A DNA stretch of 64,000 nucleotides, taken from assembly GCA_963731035.1 (NCBI GenBank), contig CAVSUY010000022.1, forward strand, positions 186,001 to 250,000. Direction: 5' to 3'. Positions 1-8,046 of the stretch are shown here, piece by piece (the stretch's first letter is position 1; the number at the start of each line of letters is the position of its first letter). The stretch is from JAANXG01 sp963731035 (GTDB lineage Bacteria; Pseudomonadota; Gammaproteobacteria; Arenicellales; JAANXG01). The translations under genes were made by a program, and so were the position numbers. The notes beneath the pieces are model-generated. The model searched no databases. It saw only the letters and a list, made by a program, of their open reading frames with translations, and was not told where the DNA came from.

Positions 1-2
1 CC

Positions 3-557
3 CACCTGGACATAATGCAGGTGCGGGATGCGCTCTATGTTTACCTGCTCAAGAATTCGCTCGGACGAAACACCGACTTCCCCACTCGTTCCGTTCCCAG
101 AGATACAGACCTTCGTGCACAAGCCAAGGATATGTTTGACACGTTCTTCAAGTTTTCAGCGGTGAGAAATCCGTGGGCCCGTGCGGTCTCGCTGTATTTT
201 CGGCGCGAGGGTGTCCGGACAAGGGACAGGCTTTCGTTTGAGGAGTTCTGCAACAACCACCTGTATGCGAGCGATACGTGCGTTCATCCAACGTTGCACG
301 AGAACCAGCTGGACTGGCTTTGCGATGAGACCGGACAATGCATCATGGACTACGTATACAAAGTCGAGAATTTCGAGACGGCATGCAGCGAAATAGACGA
401 GAGAACCGCCGGACGGCTCAAGCTGACACACATAGTCCAAAACCGAAATTCGGATTCCCAGGCCTGCCGCTACAGGGAGATATATACTGACAAGACCAAA
501 AGGATCATAGAATCAAGATTCCAGCGGGACATAGACTACTTCAAATACACTTTTTGA
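3..557 (+). CDS. Sulfotransferase family 2-like protein, 5' end outside window
   Basis: The C-terminal part of a PAPS-dependent carbohydrate-type sulfotransferase (Sulfotransfer_2). The segment FSAVRNPWARAVSLYF is the typical 3'-phosphate-binding motif (R-x-P-x-x-R-x-x-S) of this family. The N-terminal 5'-PSB P-loop that should lie 40-60 residues earlier is absent, and the frame stays open to the left edge of the window. The gene therefore starts upstream, and the ATG at 15 is probably internal. Expected role: transfer of sulfate from PAPS to a cell-surface glycan. The acceptor cannot be inferred. Two TPR-fused sulfotransferases of another subfamily occur later in the window. Confidence 0.75.
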   Translation, partial: HLDIMQVRDALYVYLLKNSLGRNTDFPTRSVPRDTDLRAQAKDMFDTFFKFSAVRNPWARAVSLYFRREGVRTRDRLSFEEFCNNHLYASDTCVHPTLHENQLDWLCDETGQCIMDYVYKVENFETACSEIDERTAGRLKLTHIVQNRNSDSQACRYREIYTDKTKRIIESRFQRDIDYFKYTF

Positions 558-663
558 GAGTATTACTGCGCCCTAAGCCCCGAATTGCGGATGACTTGTA
601 GCCGTCTTGGCGTGATGCGCGTGCCGGTGCTACATTAGGGCCACTTACCCGCCGGAGCCCCGG

Positions 664-933
664 ATGATCACCGCGCTTATTCTGATCAATGCCGAACGAA
701 CGAGAATCAAGGATGTTGCCGAGCAACTGGCGGACACCGACGGCATATCGGAGGTCTATTCCGTGAGCGGAAGATATGACCTGGTGGCCATGATCCGCGT
801 TAAGACAAGCGACGAGCTCGCCGATCTGGTCACCGAACGACTGGCGGACGTCGACGGTATAGAGCACACCGAGACCATGATGGCGTTCCAGGTTTATTCC
901 CGGCATGACCTGGAAGCGATGTTCTCGGTGTAG
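664..933 (+). CDS. Stand-alone Lrp/AsnC ligand-binding (RAM) domain protein
   Basis: An 89-residue protein that is entirely the alpha-beta ligand-binding/oligomerisation domain of Lrp/AsnC regulators (AsnC_trans_reg). The pattern G-I-x-E-V-Y-S-V-S-G-x-Y-D-L-V at residues 28-42 is diagnostic of this domain. There is no N-terminal helix-turn-helix, so it cannot bind DNA alone. Stand-alone RAM proteins are known in bacteria and form amino-acid-binding oligomers that may modulate full-length Lrp proteins. The ATG is the only sensible start. No operon partner is obvious. Confidence 0.85.
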   Translation: MITALILINAERTRIKDVAEQLADTDGISEVYSVSGRYDLVAMIRVKTSDELADLVTERLADVDGIEHTETMMAFQVYSRHDLEAMFSV

Positions 934-1049
934 CCGCAGTGCATTCGCTGTGGCGCTTGGCAGCGGCCTCCGGACGAACCGGTGACTAAGTTCCGAATAT
1001 TGCAGGCGCGGCCGGAGGCAAGGAAGAACCTGCGAAGGCCGAGGGCCAA

Positions 1050-1496
1050 TTGGATGCCGCCCCTGAAGGATTTCTGATTCCTCGGTACGGATCGTTTTCG
1101 GTGAACAGGCGCTACACGGCCGGCAGCGACGGCCAGGGCCGTTTCGAGATAGCAGGAGTCGCCCCTGCACCTGATTACGCACTGTCCCTCGATCCCGAGA
1201 GACTGTTCAAAGCCTATTTCCGCAATAACCCGCACGAATTGACCGGACGGGTCTACGACGCTTACGGCAGACCGCACGCCGGCGCCACCGTGGTACTGAC
1301 CTGGGTCTACTCGGGAGGCGACGTGCGCAGCGTCATGGAGCGGCACACCATGACCAATGTGCACGGCGCATTCGCCATTGGCGGCCTGGCCGAAGGAGAG
1401 CACGAATTCGTCCTGGCGGCGGGCGGGAGCACCGGACTGCGCCGCAGTCCGGACATCGGCCGGGACCCGGTGGACTTAATCCTGTATCTGCAGTAA
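1050..1496 (+). CDS. Hypothetical protein with carboxypeptidase-regulatory-like repeats, probably a remnant
   Basis: Encodes about 148 residues from a TTG. The frame is open back to position 990 with no ATG or GTG. Two segments resemble carboxypeptidase-regulatory-like beta-sandwich folds: the SDGQGRFEIAGVAP region and then LTGRVYDAYGRPHAGATVVL followed by NVHGAFAIGGLAEGEHEF. Such domains usually occur as parts of large secreted proteins. The absence of a signal peptide or a good start suggests the 3' remainder of a longer gene, though a short TTG-initiated protein is possible. The gene ends 26 bp before pdxJ. Confidence 0.45.
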   Translation: MDAAPEGFLIPRYGSFSVNRRYTAGSDGQGRFEIAGVAPAPDYALSLDPERLFKAYFRNNPHELTGRVYDAYGRPHAGATVVLTWVYSGGDVRSVMERHTMTNVHGAFAIGGLAEGEHEFVLAAGGSTGLRRSPDIGRDPVDLILYLQ

Positions 1497-1522
1497 AACC
1501 GTGCCTCTCGAGTACGAATCCG

Positions 1523-2278
1523 ATGACCAACCTGTCCGTAAACATCAACAAAATCGCTCTCCTGCGCAACGCTCGGGGACGTGACTATCCGAGCGTGGCC
1601 AATTTCGCGAACCGGTGCATCGACTTCGGAGCGAACGGCATCACGTTGCATCCACGACCAGACCAACGGCACGCACGGTACTCGGATGTGTCCACGCTGA
1701 AGTCGATCTGTGACGACCGCGGTGTGGAGCTGAATGTGGAGGGCTATCCGTCCGACGAGTTCCTCGAGGTGGTGCTCGAGACAGTGCCGGCGCAATGCAC
1801 ACTGGTGCCGGACTCCCCCGGACAGATCACCTCGGACCACGGCTGGAAGGTGGTGGACCACCGTGCGCTTCTTCTACGTGTGATCGAGTCCCTTCGGGAC
1901 CGCGGCATCCGGGTGAGCCTGTTCGTGGACCACGACACCAACGAGCTGGAGTCCATCCGCGATCTGGGGGCCGATCGCGTCGAGTTGTATACCGAGCCCT
2001 ACGCCAACGCCTTCGAGGCCGGACGGGAACAGCCCCTGCTGGATGCATTCCATGAATCAGCGCAACGGGCACAGGCGGTCGGCCTCGGGGTCAACGCCGG
2101 CCATGATCTCAATCTCGACAACCTGGGTCGATTCCTGACGATTCCAGGTATCCTCGAAGTATCCATAGGACACGCGCTGGTGGTTGAAAGCATCGATACA
2201 GGTCTCGCCGACGTGATCCAGCGATACCTGGCCATCATCGAGGCATCCGCGCACCGCACCGAGCCCGGGACGGCTTGA
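1523..2278 (+). CDS. pdxJ: Pyridoxine 5'-phosphate synthase PdxJ
   Basis: A 251-residue TIM-barrel enzyme of the DXP-dependent vitamin B6 pathway. It condenses 3-amino-2-oxopropyl phosphate with 1-deoxy-D-xylulose 5-phosphate to give pyridoxine 5'-phosphate in the cytosol. It shows the family N-terminus (SVNINKIALLRNARG), the phosphate-binding HPRPDQRH, the catalytic NVEGYPS region, TLVPDSPGQITSDHGW, and the C-terminal GHALVVESI. Length matches the family. It is usually next to recO or acpS, but here neither is present and it seems to be transcribed alone. PdxJ is present without pdxA in the window. Confidence 0.95.
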   Translation: MTNLSVNINKIALLRNARGRDYPSVANFANRCIDFGANGITLHPRPDQRHARYSDVSTLKSICDDRGVELNVEGYPSDEFLEVVLETVPAQCTLVPDSPGQITSDHGWKVVDHRALLLRVIESLRDRGIRVSLFVDHDTNELESIRDLGADRVELYTEPYANAFEAGREQPLLDAFHESAQRAQAVGLGVNAGHDLNLDNLGRFLTIPGILEVSIGHALVVESIDTGLADVIQRYLAIIEASAHRTEPGTA

Positions 2279-2347
2279 CATGGCGTCACCTTTGAAGGGT
2301 CCCGAACTCGGGACGATACTCCAGCGCGGCGCGCCGCAGCCGGTACC

Positions 2348-2470
2348 GCGCTGACCATCGCCGTGGCATACCTGTTTCTCTCAGCACTGGCGCAATCGAT
2401 CCTCCAGGCGATCCACCAGGTGGCGGTGTAGCGGTACACGAGCGATGGCAGCGCGCTCGAAGTGGTTTGA
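2348..2470 (+). pseudogene. Possible C-terminal remnant of a polytopic membrane protein
   Basis: In this frame the sequence reads as one hydrophobic helix (ALTIAVAYLFLSALAQSIL) followed by QAIHQVAV, a TAG at 2429, then RYTSDGSALEVV and TGA. The pattern resembles the last transmembrane helix and cytoplasmic tail of DUF4013/DUF6159-like membrane proteins, where a tyrosine would be expected at the TAG. Nothing else of that gene is recognisable between pdxJ and the cytochrome. The match is short and this call is tentative. Confidence 0.25.
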
Positions 2471-2565
2471 CGAGCGGATGCTCGCCGGCTCGTTTCAGCG
2501 CAAGTGACCACACGTCCGCCCGGTCGTTTCATGCTATTGAAATCAAGACTTCCAGAGAGGCAATC

Positions 2566-3021
2566 ATGAAGAAAATCCTGTTCGCTCCGATAGTGCTGGC
2601 CGCAGTGCTCGACTGGGGGTCCGGATACGGGCAGATGGGAATGATGCAGGGAAACGGTGGAGCGAGCTTCGTCCGGCATCAGTACGTGATGGGGCATGGC
2701 CTTGATCCGGATTATGCATCGATGACCAATCCACTGCGCCCGGGCGATGAGACCATATCCGCCGGCAAAAAGCTTTACGAGCAAAACTGCGCGGCCTGCC
2801 ACGGCGAGACCGGCGAGGGAGACGGCGTTGCCGGCAAGCAGCTGAACCCCCCGCCTGCGAACGTCGCTGTCTCCTCCAAGATGCCAATGGCAACGGATGG
2901 ATATCTTTACTGGACCATAGCCGAGGGGGGCGTACCCGTGCACACCGCGATGCCGCCGTTCAAGGACGCCCTGAAGAAAGAGCAGATATGGCAGATCATT
3001 ACGTATCTGCGTGAGCTCTGA
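2566..3021 (+). CDS. Secreted class I cytochrome c (single CxxCH)
   Basis: Encodes 151 residues from ATG 2566, preceded by an AGAGAGG ribosome-binding site. Residues 1-22 form a signal peptide (MKKILFAPIVLAAVLDWGSG). A single heme-attachment motif CAACH lies near residue 77, in the context KLYEQNCAACHGETGEGDGV. A distal methionine is available in AMPPFKD, and the helix QIWQIITYLREL closes the fold. This is a typical cytochrome_CBB3/C family periplasmic electron carrier. It stands 21 bp upstream of a LysE exporter, with no oxidase nearby, so its redox partner is unknown. The multiheme conduit at the right end of the window could be one. Confidence 0.85.
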   Translation: MKKILFAPIVLAAVLDWGSGYGQMGMMQGNGGASFVRHQYVMGHGLDPDYASMTNPLRPGDETISAGKKLYEQNCAACHGETGEGDGVAGKQLNPPPANVAVSSKMPMATDGYLYWTIAEGGVPVHTAMPPFKDALKKEQIWQIITYLREL

Positions 3022-3042
3022 ACGAGTCCACCCGGAGGCATC

Positions 3043-3651
3043 ATGACATACGCCAGCACTGCCGCCCTGTTCGGCGTCATGGTGGTGCTGGCCGCCATTC
3101 CCGGCGTCAGTGTCCTGGCGGTGTCGGCGAGATCGGCCGCTTCCGGATTCGTCCACGGAGCCTGGACCACCTTGGGCATTGTAACCGGCGATGTCATCTT
3201 CATCCTGGTGGCCATATTGGGCCTTTCCGTCCTTGCCGACAGGATGGGCGGGTTGTTCGTCCTCGTGAAGTATGCCGGCGGCATCTACCTGGTCGGGCTG
3301 GGGGTTGTCCTCTGGCGCTCGGCGCCCCGGGCGGTCGACGACCAGCAGCACCAGGCGCCCTCTCGCACCTCGAGCTTTCTGACCGGCCTGCTCATCACCC
3401 TCGGGGACCAGAAAGCGATCTTGTTTTACCTGGGCTTTCTGCCGGCTTTCGTGGACCTGTCAAAGGTGTCGTATCTCGATACCGGAGTCATCGTCGCCGC
3501 CGCAGTAGCCGCCGTGGGCGGAGTGAAGCTCGTCTACGCCGGTCTGGCGGACCGGGCCGGCCAATGGCTCGACGGAGCCACCCGCTGGATCAACGCCGTA
3601 GCCGCAGGACTGATGATCGCCGTCGGTGTCTTCCTGGTTGCGAAGGCGTGA
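3043..3651 (+). CDS. LysE/RhtB family amino-acid exporter
   Basis: A 202-residue inner-membrane protein with about six hydrophobic segments. The N-terminal PGVSVLAVSARSAASGFVHG and the following GDVIFILVAILGLSVL correspond to the conserved first two helices of LysE/RhtB translocators, and GLLITLGDQKAILFYLGFLPAF corresponds to the central conserved helix. Members export amino acids or related small metabolites. The substrate cannot be predicted here. The stop codon directly abuts, in the same frame, the remnant of a cupin gene, so the 3' boundary of this locus is a deletion or fusion scar. Confidence 0.85.
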   Translation: MTYASTAALFGVMVVLAAIPGVSVLAVSARSAASGFVHGAWTTLGIVTGDVIFILVAILGLSVLADRMGGLFVLVKYAGGIYLVGLGVVLWRSAPRAVDDQQHQAPSRTSSFLTGLLITLGDQKAILFYLGFLPAFVDLSKVSYLDTGVIVAAAVAAVGGVKLVYAGLADRAGQWLDGATRWINAVAAGLMIAVGVFLVAKA

Positions 3652-3918
3652 AGGATCGGTCGAGAATGCGGCGCCATCTGGCACGACCACCAGGACACGG
3701 ACGAGACCTTCATCGTCCTGGAAGGCAATCTACGGATAGAATTCAGGGACGGTTCGGTGAATGTCGGCGCGGGAGAGATGTACATCGTGCCGAAAGGCAT
3801 AGAGCACAAGCCCATCGCGGAGGAAGAGGTGAAGATGCTGCTCATCGAGCCCCGCGGCGTGCTGAATACGGGGCACGAAGGGGGCGAGCGCACTGCCCGG
3901 AATGACGTATGGATATGA
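3652..3918 (+). pseudogene. 5'-truncated cupin_2 gene fragment
   Basis: Immediately after the LysE stop codon and in the same frame the sequence reads GAIWHDHQDTDETFIVLEGN, then EFRDGSVNVGAGEMYIVPKG, and ends in ERTARNDVWI and TGA. This is the C-terminal two thirds of a small single-domain cupin of about 115-120 residues, with metal-ligand histidines in WHDH and E in DETF. The usual 30-40 N-terminal residues and a start codon are missing. The best internal ATG (3778) would exclude the metal site. It is a decayed gene, not a functional cupin. Confidence 0.75.
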
Positions 3919-3978
3919 GCCACCCTGCGGGATGCATTCCAGCCCGGGTGCTGATACCACGTCCCTGCACGCGCTGAA

Positions 3979-4356
3979 ATGGTCCGCCAAAGCGAAGGGT
4001 TCATGCTGCTCGCGCTGAAACGGATCAACCTCGCCCTGCGGGGACTCATGGAGCTCGGCATCGTGCTGGCCATCGGCTACTGGGGCTACCGCACGGGCGA
4101 GGGCACTCTGAGCCGCGGGCTGCTGGGATTCGGCGCACCGTTGCTCGTTTTCGGGTTGTGGGCCCTGGTGGATTTTCGCGGGTCGGGAGCCCTGGCGGAA
4201 CCGTTGCGCCTGGGCCAGGAGCTTGCACTCTCCGGAGTCGCCGCCGTGGCATTGTATGCCGCCGGCCAGCACGCCCTGGGATGGACAATGGGCGGGCTGT
4301 CGATCCTGCACCACGCGTTGGTATACCTGCTGGGCGAACGACTGTTGAAACACTAG
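3979..4356 (+). CDS. YrdB family (DUF2568) membrane protein
   Basis: A 125-residue, four-helix inner-membrane protein. The motif LKRINLALRGLMELGIVLAIGYWGY, then the GAPLLVFGLWALVDF helix and LHHALVYLLGERLL, are characteristic of YrdB/DUF2568 proteins of unknown function. ATG 4003, eight codons downstream, would give the N-terminus more usual for the family (MLLALKR), and the true start may be there. Between remnants on both sides, it seems to be the one intact gene of this decayed stretch. Confidence 0.7.
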   Translation: MVRQSEGFMLLALKRINLALRGLMELGIVLAIGYWGYRTGEGTLSRGLLGFGAPLLVFGLWALVDFRGSGALAEPLRLGQELALSGVAAVALYAAGQHALGWTMGGLSILHHALVYLLGERLLKH

Positions 4357-4380
4357 CAGACGGGTCCCAAGTACTTTGAT

Positions 4381-4620
4381 ATGAATACAGCCAATCGCTG
4401 CTGTCTGAGCGGGAGCGCTCCGGAAAGATACGAAGCCGACCTGGTCCCCACCGTCTTCGCGTCTTTCGCGGAGGGACTGGTGCAGGTGACCGACCCGCAG
4501 CAAGGTGAGCATATGATCGACGTGGCCTACGGCAGCGAGGGTCTGTCGGAATATCAGGACGATCTGGGCCTCGTCCATGCGGACCTGGATCGTCACCGCC
4601 CACAAGTAGGTGGACATTGA
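4381..4620 (+). pseudogene. N-terminal remnant of a SAM-dependent methyltransferase
   Basis: The first 50 codons read ERYEADLVPTVFASFAEGLV, then a spacer and MIDVAYGSE. This matches the N-terminus of class I methyltransferases of the type with YxxxLVPxxFxxWAxxL followed by motif I (VLDVACGTG). Motif I is already degraded (DVAYGS for DVACGTG). After it the similarity ends and the frame runs into unrelated sequence up to TGA 4620. Only about a fifth of the expected gene is present. The 3' end overlaps the TTG start of the next cupin by 4 bp. Confidence 0.6.
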
Positions 4621-5267
4621 AGATCAACGCCGATCTCGCCAGACGCGCCGTGGTGCATAGCCAGTGCCTGGACTGGGTGCCGTCGCCGTTGCCCGGAGTC
4701 GAGCGGCGGATGCTGGATCGCGACGGAGACGAAGTCGCGCGTGCCACCAGCGTCGTGCGCTACGCACCCGGCAGCTATTTCAGTGCGCACCGGCATGAGG
4801 CCGGCGAGGAATTCCTGGTGCTGGAAGGCGTGTTCTCCGACGAGAGCGGCGATTTCCCGGAGGGCATGTACGTGCGCAACCCACCCGGATCCAGTCATAC
4901 ACCGTTCAGCGCGCCGGGCTGCACAATCCTGGTGAAGCTCCGGCAGATACCCGGCGATGACCGGGACTTCGTGCGAGTGGATACTCGCGACGAGCGCGCC
5001 TGGCGGACCGTCGGTGAATCGGAGAACGTGCTGGAGCTCCACCGGACGGTACATGAGCACGTTCGGATCGTTCACTGGCAGGCAAACGCCATGGTTGGAG
5101 AGCGACATTTCGAGAACGGTGCCGAGTATTTCGTTCTCGAGGGCGGATTCGAGGACGAAGATGGGGTATACGGCCGGGGTAGCTGGCTGAGACTGCCCGC
5201 CGGCAGCAGCCACAGACCGCGCAGCCCGGACGGGTGCACCTTCTACCTCAAGACCGGGCATTTGTGA
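4617..5267 (+). CDS. Double-cupin (ChrR-like) protein
   Basis: Encodes 216 residues from TTG 4617, with AGTAGGTGG upstream as ribosome-binding site. Two tandem ChrR-type cupin domains are visible. The first has the metal motif HRHEAGEEFLVLEGVFSDE and PPGSSHTPFS. The second is more divergent, with GAEYFVLEGGFEDEDG and PAGSSHRP. The second domain lacks the HxH pair, having RHFENG, so probably only one domain binds metal. ChrR-like cupins serve as zinc anti-sigma factors or as dioxygenase-like enzymes. No sigma factor is adjacent, so I do not assign a regulatory role. Confidence 0.75.
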   Translation: MKINADLARRAVVHSQCLDWVPSPLPGVERRMLDRDGDEVARATSVVRYAPGSYFSAHRHEAGEEFLVLEGVFSDESGDFPEGMYVRNPPGSSHTPFSAPGCTILVKLRQIPGDDRDFVRVDTRDERAWRTVGESENVLELHRTVHEHVRIVHWQANAMVGERHFENGAEYFVLEGGFEDEDGVYGRGSWLRLPAGSSHRPRSPDGCTFYLKTGHL

Positions 5268-5410
5268 CACAGTCCGCCGGCATCTGCCCGCCTGCCCGTC
5301 CACGGGCCATGCGGGTCGGGGTTTTGTCCCGATGATCGCTGCACCGCCCTGATATCTTGGCTGTCCGCTGCCTGGTCGAGAAGTTGGAGCTGATTGGCGG
5401 GAGTGCTCCG

Positions 5411-5517
5411 CATGAACTGGAGAGCGGTTTCGGTGGGCGTCTGGAGGCATGGACGCCGGAGGCGAGCCTACACGGAAGTACTCGCGGCGTCCCACCGAAA
5501 CCGCTCTCCGGTTCATG
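5411..5517. repeat. 107-bp hairpin element, copy 1
   Basis: Runs from CATG to CATG. The arms 5411-5437 and 5491-5517 are complementary over 26 of 27 positions and enclose a 53-bp core (5438-5490). The core starts CGTCTGGAGG and ends CTCGCGGCGT. The same core recurs in three more copies at 46.4-47.0 kb. It lies between the convergent ends of the cupin gene and parC, where it could fold in transcripts from both sides. Compared with the other three copies, its core is inverted relative to the outer flanking sequences. Confidence 0.9.
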
Positions 5518-5559
5518 CTCCTGGCACCCATCCCTTCGATTAGATGTGCGCGACCCGCC

Positions 5560-7848
5560 CTATTCGATCTCTATGCCGTGCACCTGCTGGAAACCGCGCG
5601 GCAGTTTGCGGCCGCGCAGGCCACGTTCGCCGACGTAGTGGTCGATGTCATTGGCTCGCAGCCGCAGGTAGCGCTTGCCGGAGTGAAGTACGAGCTGTTC
5701 GCCTTCGTGGAAGACGGCGACGGCAAAGACCTTCTCTTCCCCGGACTTGACCCTGCGAGAAGGGATGTTGATGATCTTCACGCCCTTGCCCTTGCCCATC
5801 TGCGGCAGCTCGCCGGCGAGGTACACCAGCAGGTAGCCGGACGTGGTGACGATCGCCAGCCAGTCTTCCCCGGGATCGGCAATGTGCTGGGGGGTCAGCA
5901 CCGAAGCCCCCACCGGCACTCTCAGAACCGCTTTGCCCTTCTTGTTCTTGGAATGCAGCTCGCCAAGGGGCGCGATGAAAGCATAGCCGGCATCAGTACC
6001 CAGCAAGTACAGGTCCGAGTCATCGCCCATCATAACACCCTGGATGGTGGCGCCTGAGGGCGGGTTGAGGCTGCTGCTCAGTGGCTCCCCCTGGCTGCGC
6101 GCCGAAGGCAGGCTGTGCACCGGCACCGAGTACGTGCGGCCGGTGGAATCGAGGCACACCATGGACTGGTTGGAGCGCCCGCGCGCGGCGTGCAAGTAGG
6201 CGTCACCAGCCTTGTAAGACAATTCCCTGGGATCCACTTCGTGGCCCTTGGCGGCCCGCACCCAGCCCTTTCGGGACAGCACCACGGTGACCGGCTCCGA
6301 GGGCACGAGCTGCTTCTGGTCGATGGCCCGAGCCGTCTCACGTTGGACGATGGGAGACCGCCGGGGATCGCCGAACTCCTCGGCATCCGCCATCAGCTCG
6401 TCGCGCACCAGGTTCTTGAGCCGCGTCCTCGAGGCCAGGGTCTTCTCAAGGTGGTCCTTCTCCCGCTCGAGCTCAGCCTGCTCGCCGCGGATCTTCATCT
6501 CTTCCAGACGTGACAGCTGCCGCAGGCGGGTGTCCAGAATGTAGTCGGTCTGCTCCTTGCTCAGTTTGAAGCGCTTCATCAGCACCGGCGCCGGCTGTTC
6601 CTCCTCGCGAATGATACGGATTACCTCGTCTATGTTCAGGTAGGCGATGAGAAAGCCTTCGAGGATGTGCAGACGCTGCTTGACACGCTCCAAGCGCCAC
6701 GCCAGGCGCCGCCTCACGGTCTCCAGCCGGAAGGCGACCCAGTCCTGGATCAGGTCCTTGAGGTCATAAACCCGCGGCTTGTTGTCCAGGCCGATCAGGT
6801 TGAAGTTGACGCGGTGGCTGCGCTCGAGGTCGGTGGTGGCGAACAGGTGACTCATCAGAGCTTCGTAGTCCACGCGGTTGGAGCGCGGCTCGATCACCAG
6901 CCGGGTTGGATTCTCGTGGTCCGACTCGTCGCGCAGGTCCGTCACCAAGGGCAGCTTCTTGGCGTTCATCTGGGCAGCGATCTGCTCCAGGACCTTGGAA
7001 CCGGACACCTGGTACGGCAGCGCGGTAATGACGATGTCCGCCCCCTCCCGCGTCCAGATGGCCCGTTGGCGTATCGAACCCGTGCCCGTCTCGTATATCT
7101 CCCGGATGTCCCGGGGAGGGGTTATGATCTCCGCCTCGGTCGGAAAGTCCGGGGCAAGCACGTGCTCATGCAGCTCCCTGACACTCACCCGGGAGGACTC
7201 CAGGTACCGCACACAGGCCGATACGACCTCGCGAATGTTGTGCGGCGGGATATCGGTAGCCATGCCGACCGCGATACCCGACGTGCCGTTCAACATGACG
7301 TTGGGCAGACGGGCCGGAAGGGTCTTCGGCTCCTCGAGGGTGCCGTCAAAGTTCGGCACCCAGTCGACCGTGCCCTGCTCCAGCTCCGCCAGCAGTGTCT
7401 GCGCATAGCGGGTCAGGCGCGACTCGGTGTAGCGCATCGCGGCAAATGACTTGGGATCGTCGGCGGTGCCCCAGTTGCCCTGTCCGTCCACCAAGGGGTA
7501 GCGGTAGGTGAAGTCCTGGGCCATGAGCACCATCGCTTCATAACAGGCGGTATCACCGTGGGGATGGAACTTGCCGATCACGTCTCCAACCGTGCGCGCC
7601 GACTTCTTGTACTTGGCGGTAGCGTGCAGCCCGAGCTCCGACATGGCGTAGACGATGCGTCTTTGAACCGGCTTGAGGCCGTCGCCGATGAACGGTAAAG
7701 CGCGGTCCAGAATGACGTACATGGAGTAATGCAGATACGCCCGCTCCGTGAACATGGACATGGGCAGCGTCTCGATGTCCGCGGCTTTCTGCAGCGCCGC
7801 CGGGTTCACGGGCTTCTTCTTCGACCTGGTCGTCTGTTTTCTAGCCAT
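5560..7848 (-). CDS. parC: DNA topoisomerase IV subunit A
   Basis: A 762-residue type IIA topoisomerase breakage-reunion subunit, which with ParE decatenates daughter chromosomes. The catalytic tyrosine is Tyr140 in SFAAMRYTESRL. The quinolone-resistance region reads GKFHPHGDTACYEAM (residues 92-106), with Thr at the position of E. coli Ser80 and Glu at Glu84. The C-terminal domain (roughly 500-760) is the pinwheel DNA-wrapping domain. There is no GyrA box, and the length of about 760 favours ParC over GyrA. It lies downstream of parE on the same strand, separated by about 200 bp that is rich in hairpins. Confidence 0.95.
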   Translation of the reverse strand: MARKQTTRSKKKPVNPAALQKAADIETLPMSMFTERAYLHYSMYVILDRALPFIGDGLKPVQRRIVYAMSELGLHATAKYKKSARTVGDVIGKFHPHGDTACYEAMVLMAQDFTYRYPLVDGQGNWGTADDPKSFAAMRYTESRLTRYAQTLLAELEQGTVDWVPNFDGTLEEPKTLPARLPNVMLNGTSGIAVGMATDIPPHNIREVVSACVRYLESSRVSVRELHEHVLAPDFPTEAEIITPPRDIREIYETGTGSIRQRAIWTREGADIVITALPYQVSGSKVLEQIAAQMNAKKLPLVTDLRDESDHENPTRLVIEPRSNRVDYEALMSHLFATTDLERSHRVNFNLIGLDNKPRVYDLKDLIQDWVAFRLETVRRRLAWRLERVKQRLHILEGFLIAYLNIDEVIRIIREEEQPAPVLMKRFKLSKEQTDYILDTRLRQLSRLEEMKIRGEQAELEREKDHLEKTLASRTRLKNLVRDELMADAEEFGDPRRSPIVQRETARAIDQKQLVPSEPVTVVLSRKGWVRAAKGHEVDPRELSYKAGDAYLHAARGRSNQSMVCLDSTGRTYSVPVHSLPSARSQGEPLSSSLNPPSGATIQGVMMGDDSDLYLLGTDAGYAFIAPLGELHSKNKKGKAVLRVPVGASVLTPQHIADPGEDWLAIVTTSGYLLVYLAGELPQMGKGKGVKIINIPSRRVKSGEEKVFAVAVFHEGEQLVLHSGKRYLRLRANDIDHYVGERGLRGRKLPRGFQQVHGIEIE

Positions 7849-7896
7849 GGCGGGTTCGGGACTTGGAACTCCCTGTCCCGTTTGGGCACGAGAGTT

Positions 7897-7982
7897 CCCT
7901 CTCCCTCCGGGAGAGGGTTAGGGTGAGGGGATGTCTGTCCGGACCACCCTCACCCTGTCCCTCTCCCGACAGCGGGACAGGG
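7897..7982. repeat. Cluster of three short inverted repeats between parE and parC
   Basis: Three nested or adjacent hairpins occupy the parE-parC gap. One is a 9-bp stem CCCTCTCCC/GGGAGAGGG with a 3-nt loop (7897-7917). A second pairs GGGTGAGGG (7921-7929) with CCCTCACCC (7947-7955). A third pairs CCTGTCCC (7954-7961) with GGGACAGG (7974-7981). CCCTCACCC/CCCTCTCCC words of this kind are common dispersed intergenic repeats in proteobacteria, and a similar string occurs near 46286-46320. It may reduce read-through from parE into parC. Confidence 0.65.
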
Positions 7983-8046
7983 CACGTTTTGTTTTGAGGG
8001 CGGGGCGCTTCCCGCATGAAAGGCGTCGGCACGAACCCGTTCTCAG

